From NCBI GenBank assembly GCA_022592435.1, contig JABYQS010000773.1, forward strand, positions 1 through 13,553: a stretch of 13,553 nt of DNA, read 5' to 3'. The first letter of the stretch is position 1. Every line of letters begins with the position of its first letter. This DNA comes from Cerioporus squamosus (taxonomy: Eukaryota > Basidiomycota > Agaricomycetes > Polyporales > Polyporaceae). A model generated the notes under the pieces. The model saw only the letters and a program-made list of their open reading frames with translations, had not been told where the DNA came from and ran no database searches. The position numbers were made by a program, and so were the translations under genes. Shown here in pieces: positions 1 through 9,707 of this stretch.

Positions 1-2125
1 TTCGGCACTTACAGCGTTGATCACGCTATCAATGCCGGACTCGACCTTGAGATGCCCGGCCCATCCCGTTGGCGCACGCCACTACTCATCGGACACTTAC
101 TTTCTTGTCAGAAGATCAAAGAGTCCACGCTTGACGAGCGCGCCATGCATATCCTCAACTTTGTCCAACGCCAGGCACGTCGCAACCCAGACGTCGTATT
201 CGGTGACGGCAAGGAGCGCTCGCGCGATTCTCCGGAAGCGCGTGCCTTTTGCCGCAAGCTTGCCGCGGAGGGTATGGTTGTTTTGAAGAATGAAGACGGA
301 TTGTTGCCGCTGAAGGGGGCCAACGTCAAGAAGATCGCGCTGATTGGGCCTAACATGAAGGACCGGGTCATCTCTGGTGGAGGATCGGCAGCGCTCAAGG
401 CCACCTATATCGTCACACCCTATACCGGTTTGGTCGAGAACGCACCGAAGGAGATCGAGTTCAAGTATGAAGTAGGATGCTACTGTGAGTTTGATTCCTG
501 CACTTGAGGTACTGAAACCTGACCGGCAGCGCAGCATTCAAGTACACTCCGACGTTGGAAGCGTTCCTGAAGACCCCGGGGGAGCCCGGTTGGCTATGCA
601 GCTTCTACAACCACGATGAGAACGGGAACCCAATAGGGGACTCCGTTCAGGACTACGTTCTCCAGGATACTCGTGTTAAGTTGAACGACTTCTTACCGCA
701 CGGTCTCACGGAGACTTGGACAATCAAGCTTCGTGGAAGCCTCACCATGGACAAGACCGCCAAATATCAACTAGGACTGACGGTCGCTGGTAGGGCGAAG
801 CTGTTCGTCAACGGCGAACTGACGATTGACAACTGGACGAAGCAACGGCCAGGTGATTTCTTCTACGGGTGAGATCTTAACCAACTTTCGCGACCCGTAC
901 TCACCCCTTCCGTCGGATACAGACAAGGGACTGTAGAAGAGATGGCGACCATCTCCCTCGTAGCCGGGAAGGCCGTCGACATCATGGTCGAGTACACCAA
1001 CACGAAGCCTCCATCGGGTCCCGAGTCAGACCGATCACAGCCAGCCCTCATGCGTGGAGTGGTATGTTTCGCTCCAGCTATATGACAGAGCAATACTCAC
1101 CGTCATTCCTAGCGTCTCGGAGGATGCGAGAAGGTTGATCCAGAAGAAGCTCTCGCAGCCGCAGAGAAACTCGCCGCCGAGTCAGCCGCTGTCATCGTCG
1201 TCGCTGGGTTGTCTCCTGACTGGGAGAGCGAAGGCTTTGATCGGCCTACGCTCGACATGCCCGGCAGACAGAACGAACTCATTGCCCGTGTCGGGAAAGC
1301 CAACCCTAATACGGTCGTCTGCTTGCAGGCAGTAAGTCATCTTTTCTCCTGTGTGGAGGCGTGTACAGCAGCTCAAAGGCTGCCTTTCAGGGATCCGCGG
1401 TTGCGATGCCGTGGGTTAACGAGGTCAAGGGTATAATTCAAGCATGGTACTCAGGCAATGAAGTTGGCAATGCTCTTGCCGACGTCATTTACGGCGCGAT
1501 CAACCCTGGCGGACGTCTGCCCCTCACGCTTCCTGTGCGCGTGCAGGATATCCCTGCATATCCGAACTTCAAGAGCGAGAACGGGCAGATTCACTATCGG
1601 GAGGATCTTTTCGTCGGATACAAGGGCTACCAGTCGAGGGACGTGAAGCCGCTCTTTCCCTTCGGGTTCGTCGAACTTCGTGCATCTATCTGATTCTCTA
1701 GCTGATTTCCTTCGGATAGGCATGGTTTGTCGTACACAACCTTCTCTTTCTCTGAGCTCGTTGTGTCTCCTAGCTCAATCGCGGATGGCCCTGACTTCGA
1801 AGTCGACGTCACCGTCACTGTCACGAACACCGGCTCCATAACAGGTTCGGAGGTGGTACAGGTGTACATCTCCTTGCCAGACATCGGCCTTGCTACTCCG
1901 AAGTTGCAACTTCGTGGGTTCGCGAAGGCTCGCGACATCGCTCCCGGCGGAAGCAAAACTGTCACGGTCAAGCTGGACAAATACGCCGTATCGTGGTGGG
2001 ATACAGTCGGGCAGCAGTGGAAGGCCGTGCCGGGCACGTATGGTGTGCACGTTGGCAAGAGCAGTGCGGCCGCACCTCTCCAGGGCCAGTTTGCGTTGGA
2101 AGTTGGTTGCACGTGGCTTTTCTAA
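1..2125 (+). CDS. Beta-glucosidase, glycoside hydrolase family 3 with PA14 insert (3' part; 5' end outside window)
   Basis: Hydrolyses terminal beta-glucosides, releasing glucose (cellobiose and similar substrates). Exons: 1-484, 535-868, 923-1061, 1113-1331, 1391-1665, 1720-2125. They join in frame to 618 residues plus TAA. The visible protein opens with FGTYSVDHAINAGLDLEMPG, the stretch that in GH3 directly follows the SDW motif, so the nucleophile Asp should lie just off the window. Next come the second catalytic domain (LAAEGMVVLKNEDGLLPL, residues about 88-105), a PA14-type insert at about 178-315, and the acid/base region DWESEGFDR at about 355-363, where the Glu is expected. LPLTLPVRVQDIPAYPN precedes the C-terminal fibronectin-III-like domain (about 484-618, with VTVTNTGSITGSEVVQVYIS). 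GH3 enzymes with a PA14 insert are a known fungal type, usually about 830-850 residues, so roughly 200 residues are missing. Secretion cannot be judged without the N-terminus. The fifth intron (1666-1719) has an atypical GTTCGT donor. Confidence 0.95.
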
Positions 2126-3806
2126 GCGCTACTTACGTGAATGCGTAAGGTACTTATCGGTCTTGGTTCAGAGGGACGAAGTAAGCTAACTATCAGTCCT
2201 GCGTGAACCAGGATATGCGGGCGTTTGTTGCAGAAGATTTATGTACACTCTCATGATGGTTCCAAGCCAGTAGTCCGGGCGTGAAACCCCGCGCATCGAT
2301 CTCCTCCTGCGAATCAATACGGCGTCTGGATCAGGTCGATCGTCCGGAAGCCGCTGCGGGTCGTAAAGCTCGCTCACCGTTTCTCCTGCGACCGCTACTT
2401 GGCGGACAGCACTTTTAACATTCTTTCCAGACGCTGCGCAGTTGCAAGGGCGTAGTTATGACCTCGGTAGATGCAAGATTTCTTCCTGCGCTCACCGACG
2501 CCTTCATTGCCGTACTAAAGATAAGTAAGTGGCGTCACTTCGAGTTACAACATATCATGCATGTACTAGTACAGTAACTTCGTCGATGCAACATCGATTT
2601 GTTCCCACCTGATCAGCACGATCGCTTGGTTAGGGAGTATCAGAGGGCACGGTTGCACCCGCCATACATGCAGATGCTTATGTCGACCACTGACATGTTT
2701 CGACAGTACGATACCGTATGAGATGTATGTTGATGAAAGGGGGGATAACCTGTGATACGCTCGTTCGCTGGCCAGGCACTTTCGTCCGCGATGCGAGCCT
2801 CCAGACACTGAAGCACAGAGCACTCCAGAGGTTGGCGCGAACTTCCGGAGGATTCGGAGGGAGGTTGAATGGGGTAAGGCTGCGACTCGGAGAGGGTTCC
2901 TGGGGAGTAGACAGCGTGGAATAGTTGGCGTAGGTCCACGAGGAGATCATGTAGGGGTTGGTTGTAATCGGCGATCCTCTGCTGCATGCTCTCGTCATGG
3001 AAGGCACTCGCATTGAAAAGGAACGTGCGTTTGCCTGGGACAGATTAGAACACAGCGAGCATGTCCATATACATCCCAAAAACGTCGTCCGCAAATGCTG
3101 CAGAGTACCGCAGTACGTACCATTAATACAGCAGTATCCATAGGACGGACTCCAAGTCGAATCGGCGGAGATGTGCGACAGGGCCACGCGACTCTAGAAC
3201 AGCCAGGGCCATTGATAGAAGCTAGCCTGGGATGTAGGTCTGATCAGGGCTGCGGTCCTGCGAGATGACTCCGATGGATCACTACAGCTCTTTGCGACTG
3301 ACATGGGCACCGTCGACGTCCATGCCACGTGCACCATCGACTTCTATAGCCACGTCCCAGTCGATCACTAGCTAGCAGACTGTTTTGCGACAAGATCCTG
3401 AGTCTTGACTTCAACCCCACTAGATTGGCGATGCATTTCCGCAGTTCCACCGGCGCATGACATTGGCCTGGGCAAGTTATGCGAGGACGTATGTACAGTA
3501 CGTAGGGAGGGGCAACTGAGCCTCGCGAAATGTACCGCTTATGTACTACAGCACGACGGCATTGCAGTAGGAACGGCAGGGTGAAGTCAACAAGAAGTAA
3601 GGATACGAGCGACTGGTGATTAAGACAAGCAGAGACAAAGGTGCGCGTATAGAGCTCAGGCGAAGGCAATGAAGGAACGAGAAAACTGGATGGGATGGGG
3701 GTAGCAATCAAGTGAGTCTGGTAATATAGAGACGAGCAGAGGGATGTACACAACGTCAAGGGCTAGTGATAGCGAAACACATATACATAGTACACGGAGA
3801 GTTATC
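2126..3806. other. Intergenic region, no supported gene (about 1.7 kb)
   Basis: This lies between the 3' ends of the beta-glucosidase and the RBM5-like gene, which converge, so both 3' UTRs should lie here. Open frames on the minus strand at 2678-3187 and 3244-3759 are Ser/Pro/Arg-rich, match no family I recognise, and show no clear splice structure. GTAC words are frequent, including a perfect 12-bp palindrome TGTACTAGTACA at 2562-2573. A CACGTG hexamer lies near 3327. I see no terminal inverted repeats, transposase motifs or RNA gene. Confidence 0.6.
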
Positions 3807-6612
3807 TCAGTTTCCGTATCGCTCGCGAGCCTGCGCACATATGAGAACGTGTCAAGAGACGGAAAAGTCGGACTGCGAACTCACAGCATCCTTAGCCAAG
3901 TTGACATATCCGCTGTAGTCGCTGGCGATCTTCGTGATGTCTTTGGGTTTGCTCGCTCCGAGCCCAGCGCCAGCGGCATAGAGGGCGGTTTGTCTGGGGA
4001 GGCAAGCATCAGCGAGACGTGCTCGTACAAGGGCAGGGAAAAAGCCATACACAGGATCCACCCGTCCTTCGCCGTCGGAACCAAGACCCTGACCCTCCTT
4101 CCAGCCCATCATCTTCAACAACTTGTTCCCGATGTTCTTGTCGTCCTGCGCAGGCGCCGGGGGCGGGGGCGGGGGAGGCGACGGTGCCCGCGGGCTCTCC
4201 GACTGCTTGCGCTTGTTCGGCGGGCGCACCTCCGGAGTGGGCCGCGGCACATCAGGTTGGTTGTGCATGACCCGCCGCTCGGACGCCCGGTCGCGGTACT
4301 TGGGCTGCTGCTGCTCAGCCTTCGCACGAGCAGCTTTTGCCTTCTCGCGCGCGATGTCGCGTAGGTTTGCGTCCTTGTAGTTCTTCTTGTGCAGGTCGGA
4401 CTCCTTGTTGTGCCGCTTGAGCTGGTCGAGCGACTTGAACTGACGCGCACACAGCAAGCAAGTCATCGCGACGGTGTCCGAGAACTCGAACTCTACTTCG
4501 GCCTGTGGAGGGGTCGCCGCTTTGACTGGCTGGACTGGAGCAACGGCGACGGCGACGGGCGCTGGCTTCTCAACCTGTGTAGGGTAAGGATCAGTTTCCG
4601 ATGCGAGAGGGTTGCGCGTACAGGTTGGGCGACGGGTACTTCTTGCGGCGCATCGTGGTGCAGGACGTCTTGGACCTGGTTCCACTTGTTGATGTTGTTC
4701 ACAGTCTATCGCAACATTAGTGCACTGCGTGAGAATGGGAAGAAGCGCATGCGAACCTTCTTACTCGCTATGAGCGGCGCTACTCTCTTAGCGGCAGCAA
4801 CTACACCAGCCGGGACACTGTCAGCCAAGGTGCACAAATAACCGTCTCCCAACATCGTGACAAACCCTTCGGGTCCTCCGCGGATGTCGTCTCGTTTGTC
4901 GCAGCATCGGCCTCTCCCTCAGCGGCATCGTCCATCGAGAAGGCCTGGGAGAGAGGCACAGGCTTCTTTGCCTGGCCGCCCTGGCCAGGCTTGCTCATGG
5001 TTAAGCCACCCTTGAAGCTCAGGGTGACCGGTTTATCAGACACCGGTAGAGTAGATGCCTCGACAGAAACCTCAGAAGTCGTCTCTGCAGGCCGCGATAT
5101 CAGTGTATGAGACTTGACAGATATTCATCTGGCAACTTACCCTTCTTCTTCTTTTCCTTCTTCTCCTTGACTGCCGGCGCCGTGACCGCCGGCTTGAGGG
5201 GCTCTTCCACCTTGAACTCGATGATCGCTGCAGTGGATGCCTCATCCCAGTACCGGACCCACGTGCCCTCCATCCCGCCCAACGAAAGCGTGGACATCAC
5301 GCACGCGTCATCACGCAGTGCGTAGTCCGGGAGTGGCTGGAACGAATAGGGATGCGCAAACGAAGCAGCGACAGGTCGATCGGAGATCCGGAAGCCATTC
5401 GGGTGCAGTTGGGGAGACATGGTTGCTGCAAGGACCGCAGATGCGGACTACGACGGCTGTCAACAGTGTCCGTAGCAGGACAAGCGCAGTACGCACCTCA
5501 ACGTCGACAAACTCGACGAATGCAAAGCCCCAGCTGGCCGAAGTCGCCTTGTCCTTGATGAGGATGATCCTCCGCATGCCCCGCGCGCCCTCCTTACCAA
5601 GGCCTGAACTCGTCTTCATTGCTTGCGCGATCGCCTGCGGACCGGAGAGCGGGTCAAGGCCGCGGAAGAGGAGCACGGGGGCTTGCGTGTTCCCGATATC
5701 CCGAGTGCCGTCGTTCATCTGGAACGGTCCCTTGGCGCGCCGGTCTCCAGGGGCGGCGCTCTGAGAGTAGTCGATCTTGACGCGCCGCCCACCTGGCGGA
5801 GCAGGACTCCCCGCTTCTAACGCGCGGTAGAACGCGGTAGTTGCGGACGCCCCGTGAGAGGCCGGCGGCGGTATTTGGATGAACGGGAACAGGGGGTCGA
5901 CGAAAGCGCGAGCGTGTTCGGTGCTTGTGAATTGGGCGAAGCCGAATCCCTTGGAGACACCTGCAATTGTGGCGAGATAGCAGTTGCGTGCAATGCGAGG
6001 GCGATCATGGCGGGGAGGGGGCGCAGAGAAAGAAGACGTCAATGCACTGCGGAACGCTATGAAGGAGGATGGGGCAAGTGCCTGTAGATCTGTCTCGTAT
6101 GATGGTGACCGACTCGACGCTGCAGCCGTTGCTCGTCAGGTATGCTTGCATCTGGCAGAACACCGGGGTTAGCATAAGCCGAGAGCGCCAGTGGTTGCGG
6201 CCGGTCGGGAGGGGGTGGAGAACGAGAACTTACGTCGGACTCTGTGAAGTCGGTGTCGAGCCCAAGGAAGATGACGTGTGGACTGGGCTCGCTTGGAACG
6301 AGTCGCTTCTTGTTGGGCATTCCGCCGCCGCCTTTCTGGTAGCGGTCGTCGTGCCAGTAACCGCCCTGGTCGTAGGACTGCCGGCCGTCCCAGCCGGAGT
6401 CGTCGTATCCTTGAGACGCGTCGTATCCCTACCGGAAAGGACTTCAACCCCGGGGCCAGGTGAGGATGGAAACAGGAACGTACGCCGTCGTTGAACTTTC
6501 TGCGCTTACTGTCGCCGTAGTAGTCCTCGTCGCGCAAGTGGTTTCCCCGCGGAGCGGGCTGCCAGCCATAGTCTGCTTGCTTTCCTTTGTCCCATTCTCG
6601 GTTGTAGGCCAT
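3807..6612 (-). CDS. RBM5/RBM10-like splicing regulator: two RRMs, C2H2 zinc finger, G-patch
   Basis: Probable nuclear pre-mRNA splicing factor. Exons (transcript order): 6612-6484, 6428-6234, 6151-6082, 5960-5497, 5447-5141, 5084-4866, 4800-4757, 4705-4622, 4574-4051, 3993-3885, 3830-3807. They join in frame to 722 residues. Domains: Tyr/Gly/Asp-rich N-terminus; RRM1 about 94-197 (HVIFLGL, KGFGFAQF); RRM2 about 227-318 (VLLFRGL, WGFAFVEF); Lys/Glu-rich linker; C2H2 finger (C543, C546, H559, H566); proline run; G-patch about 651-695 (MGWKEGQGLG, then GAGLG). Human RBM5/10 share the RRM-RRM-C2H2-G-patch order, but I find no RanBP2 finger and no clear OCRE domain. The start is the ATG at 6612, facing the complex I gene. 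Intron 5961-6081 appears to start with GC. Intron 4801-4865 is required by a frame change and has a good branch site. The last intron (3831-3884) gives an ending ARERYGN like the RBM5-type tail; without it the ORF stops near 3852. Confidence 0.92.
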
Positions 6613-6730
6613 CTTGGTCGGAATCGAGGGTGAGGAGGAGGAAATGAGGGAAGCCGGGAAGAGCGGTGGTCGTGGTTAGAGGACAAGTGATGGGCGCTTG
6701 CAAGAGGCAACGACTGTGACTGCATCCACC
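6613..6730. promoter_or_regulatory. Compact divergent promoter shared by the RBM5-like and NDUFB4-like genes
   Basis: Only 118 bp separate the two start codons, so both 5' UTRs and core promoters must fit here or reach into the genes. The sequence is purine-rich on the plus strand, with GAGG/GGAA runs at about 6628-6660, and has no evident TATA box. Assignment as a bidirectional promoter rests on position only. Confidence 0.55.
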
Positions 6731-7196
6731 ATGGCTGGACACGGTGAGCCCTCCCTCCAGGCCGTCTCCGCTTGCTACTCACTCGTTCACCGTCCATGCA
6801 GGGTACACAAAGGTGAAACATGTTCGATTCCTTCGCAGAAGAGCCTGTATACTGACTTGGAATAGATTGACCCCGCCGTTGAGCGGTGGAACACCATGGT
6901 GCGTCTCTGTCCATTGTTCATGCTCAGCTTTATCCTCAAGGAGCCCACCGAGTAGCGTGAAGCGGTGTTCAAGCACTTCCGCTTCAACTCTCGGACGGCA
7001 AGGCAGTCCATCCTCGGCATGGTTGTCTTTCCTCTCGCCGTCTTTGCTCTCTCATACAATCAAGACGTGCGTCGAGTCGTGCCTGTTTACGTGTCTGTGC
7101 TGACGGTCTTCACTGCAGATGAAGTGGGACTGGACAGGAAAGCGAAAGACAGAATCGCTGGCACGCATTGCGCCCGCCGCCGAGGCCTCGGACTGA
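6731..7196 (+). CDS. NADH:ubiquinone oxidoreductase (complex I) accessory subunit, NDUFB4/B15 type
   Basis: Accessory subunit of the mitochondrial complex I membrane arm. Five exons: 6731-6743, 6802-6812, 6866-6898, 6956-7066, 7119-7196. They join in frame to an 81-residue protein ending in TGA. The small fungal B15-type layout is visible: a short N-terminus, IDPAVERWNTMRE, a basic stretch KHFRFNSRTAR, one hydrophobic membrane segment at about 38-53, and KWDWTGKRK near the C-terminus. There is no cleavable presequence, as is usual for this subunit type. The second exon is only 11 nt, and the first codes for just over four residues. The ATG at 6731 begins MAGHG in the context CCACCATGG. The gene converges with COQ7; the two stop codons are 95 bp apart. 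Family assignment rests on remembered motifs, not an alignment. Confidence 0.87.
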
Positions 7197-7291
7197 CAGT
7201 GAGGGGAGGAAGACTATGGCGTTGTTGACACCTCAATTACTATGGTACAGTGTATACTGCTCCGCTCCTCTACCAGCCGAGCTCGTCCCGT

Positions 7292-8102
7292 CTAAAACCT
7301 CTTGCACAACTCGATCGCAACCTTACATCCGGTGCCTACTATCGTGCTCAAGAGGGCATGCGCAGGGGCCTTCTGCGAGTCATGCTCGACTGCGATGTCC
7401 AGGTGCTCTAGCTCGTCGTCTCTGAACTCCTTGATTACGTTCTGAAGGAGCGGCACGCTGGGATGGTCCTGGGGCAGTTGCTCGAGAGCCTTGAGTTGGC
7501 TAGATGGGATTTGGTCAGCGCGGAAGGGAAAGGGGACAGTAAATCTGGTACGCACTCATCGTAATGTTCGCCGATGACTGTCTCCACCGCCTCTGTGCAC
7601 GCCATTGCTGCTTCCTTGCCCATCAAAGCGGTGACGGCTCCGAGGCCATACCCGCCTATTCGTGCGAGCTCCCAGAGCATGGTTGGTCGGACATGGTGCT
7701 GCAACTGCAACTTGTTCATGACAGCCAAGTGTTTCTTCTCTTGGTCCCACATTTCCTGCAACACCGTGTGAACAACGATGGCGTATGGAGGTCAATTGGA
7801 GAGATGCTGACCTGAATGAGGGGGCCCGTGGCGGGATCTCGGCCGAGGACGTCATGTTGTCCTTTGTATATCCAGTTGGCTGCGAGCTCGCCTGCCTGAT
7901 CTACCCTGAGCGCACTCTCGAGTTCGTGTCGTAGCTCGGGTGAGACGTCTGAAGGGGTGGTGGAGACCGAGGGGTCTTGTGAGCGTGCTGGGTCGAGGTA
8001 GGTGCTGGATGCGAGAGGACGGACGGCTGTGGCGAGCGTTCGTGCTGCAGAGCGACAGGCGGGGCGGAGGACTGCTGCGCGAGCTGTGGCAAGCATGGAC
8101 AT
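7292..8102 (-). CDS. COQ7: 5-demethoxyubiquinone hydroxylase COQ7 (CAT5), mitochondrial
   Basis: Catalyses the C6 hydroxylation of demethoxyubiquinone, the penultimate step of coenzyme Q synthesis, at the matrix face of the inner mitochondrial membrane in the CoQ synthome. Exons: 8102-7812, 7755-7556, 7499-7292. They join in frame to 232 residues. The first 33 residues are rich in Arg and Ala and lack acidic residues, as in a mitochondrial presequence. The di-iron carboxylate ligands of the family are all present: E72 (QAGELA), E103 and H106 (DQEKKH), E155 (AVET), E193 and H196 (DELEH). Two in-frame ATGs (codons 1 and 3) could start translation; I took the first. The protein length is normal for the family. 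The upstream region holds a possible minus-strand intron at 8181-8231 that could belong to the 5' UTR. Confidence 0.97.
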
Positions 8103-8523
8103 GTGCTGGGATTAGGAGAAGCGTAGAGTATGCAGCCAGGTGTCGAGTACTGGGAGGCTGCTCGAGTGCTGCGATGGCGGCTGCGATGACCTCAGCCTCG
8201 ACGGCTGTCCACAATCGGAAATCCTGCTTACGTACGCGAGCGCGGGAGGCGCGTCCGACGCCCTGTCCGCCTTCCAACCGCTCTCTCTCGTCCCAACCGC
8301 AGCAGCCAGCACCTCTTGTATATTCTCTGCGGGCCATGTCCACGTATGGCTTCTGCTTGTGCGCGAGCCCGACGTCGTGCTGATCGAAGGCACAACACTC
8401 CAGCTTCACTCCTTCCGACGCCATCGACCCCTCCAAGGAGCGCGACTGGCCCGCGCAGCTTGGTGCGTTGAGCCCTGTAGATCGTGGCCTTCTCTGTCTT
8501 ACCACCTCTCATCTGCGTCAGGC
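8103..8523. promoter_or_regulatory. Divergent intergenic region between COQ7 and the TRRVRE-motif gene
   Basis: These 421 bp should contain both promoters. The region is GC-rich and open in several frames on both strands, but no frame matches a family I know. A well-formed intron signature lies on the minus strand at 8181-8231 (GTAAGC donor, CTGAG-like branch site, CGCAG acceptor, 51 nt). It fits a 5' UTR intron of COQ7 or a small unrecognised gene. No clear TATA box was seen. Confidence 0.5.
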
Positions 8524-9411
8524 ATGCTTGACTGGGACAACACTAACATTGTCTTCACGAAGCGCTCTCTGCTCGAGTTCCTCAAGTAAGTCGCGCCTAC
8601 TCCGAGCCTCCATGTACGATGATGCACCCGCTAAGAAGTTGATCCCCCGCAGATATGCTGGGGTGACCGTGGATCCAAACTTCACCAACATCCAGAAGCT
8701 CCCTCGTGCGTCCAAGTCTAGACGCGCAGTGTCCTTTCTCTGTACCTGATGCGAGTTCACATATAGGCTACGCGCAGTTCGGGAAGCTGTCTGGCGGAGC
8801 GAACATTGGCCAGACATCTGTCGTGGAATCCACCACTTCTGCTACTTCGTCGCCATCCGCACCTGCATCTGACTTCAAGCCGACCCGCCGCGTGCGCGAG
8901 CCTCCTGGTGGCTCTCACCACAACATCTTCCAATTTGGCGGAGGCGACGACGACGCGCTTGCTGCGGCTCCCCCGAAGCAGTCTCAATCACCCGCTGTGG
9001 TAGGCTATCTTCACACCTGTAACACGCACCTGCGCTGAAGCATGGGTGCTACAGGAAGCGTCGCCTGCATCCGCCCCCGAACCGAAGGCCGAAAGCGAAG
9101 AAGCCAACCCCCAACCCAAGTCAGTTATACTCCCACCCGACCGCCCATACCTTGCTCTTGTACTAACCCACGTCGCAGGAAAAGGACGACGTCCGGTGTC
9201 GCTAACTTGTGGGACCCAGTGGACGAGTCGGAGGAGTGGAAGCCAACTCGCAGGTATGCGCACGCTGGTATACCATTCGTTCCCAAACTTCACTGACCCC
9301 TCGACAGGGTAAGGGAGATGCCCGGAGGGAAGGACAGCATCTCTGGAGTATGTTCTTCCGCTTTGCTACTACGACCCTCGCGCTGATCAACCGGCATATC
9401 AGTTGTTCTGA
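8524..9411 (+). CDS. Small conserved-looking protein with two TRRVRE-x-PGG motifs (possible Jupiter/HN1-like)
   Basis: Function not established. Seven exons: 8524-8585, 8653-8705, 8767-8999, 9055-9119, 9179-9253, 9308-9347, 9403-9411. They join in frame to 178 residues ending SGLF and TGA. The N-terminal 60 residues look structured (FTKRSLLEFLKYAGVTVDPN, then LPRYAQFGKLSGG). The rest is Ser/Pro/Glu-rich and probably disordered. The motif TRRVRE-P-PGG occurs at residues 78-87, followed by HNIF, and again as TRRVRE-M-PGG at 161-170 at the extreme C-terminus. Vertebrate Jupiter/HN1 proteins carry similar Arg-rich PPGG motifs, so a distant relation is possible but unproven. The last coding exon is only nine bases; without that splice, translation would run on 13 codons into the intron. 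The start is the first ATG before the structured block, but the frame is open upstream, so an earlier exon cannot be excluded. Intron 9120-9178 has a CTAAC branch site. Confidence 0.75.
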
Positions 9412-9707
9412 AGTGACATGCGGATTTGGATGGTTGGAATTGCAGGATATTGGTCAACGTGGCATATGACAGAGCCATTGTAAACAATAGCAGATTCATT
9501 GGGCCTGAATCGAGCGAAAACTACGACTCTGAGATGTCCTGGTGCCATTCTCTGTCCTCACCTGTCTGGCATAGTGACATCCGCTACCAGCAGAAGCGCT
9601 GGGCCCGAACGGCGGCATAGTATTGAATCCGGGGATGTCAAAAGGATGCTTGCGAAACGTGTGTTCTCTTCGAACAACTGCCAATAGTATTCTACAACGG
9701 CGACCTG
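9412..9707. other. Convergent intergenic region, nothing recognised
   Basis: About 296 bp lie between the stop codons of two converging genes and presumably hold both 3' UTRs. I see no conserved motif, repeat or RNA gene. Confidence 0.5.

Noticed and set aside
2678..3187. 169-codon minus-strand open frame
   Set aside because: Low-complexity Ser/Thr-rich translation, no family resemblance, no nearby coding exons.
3301..3355. Imperfect repeat around GCACCGTCGAC / GCACCATCGAC with a CACGTG site, considered as a regulatory array
   Set aside because: Only two imperfect copies, far from any start codon; not enough to call an element.
3244..3759. 171-codon minus-strand open frame
   Set aside because: No recognisable domain, odd Ser/Arg/Cys composition, no splice structure, and located in the probable 3' flank of the RBM5-like gene. 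Likely a chance frame.
3852..3884. Alternative C-terminus of the RBM5-like protein read straight into the last intron
   Set aside because: Splicing at 3884/3831 gives a short basic tail (ARERYGN) that fits RBM5-type proteins better; the read-through tail is Ser-rich and unmatched.
4801..4865. Apparent frameshift in the RBM5-like gene after TSAEDPKG
   Set aside because: A 65-nt intron with a CTGAC branch site 20 nt before the acceptor restores the frame (PKVAAAKRVAPLIASKK).
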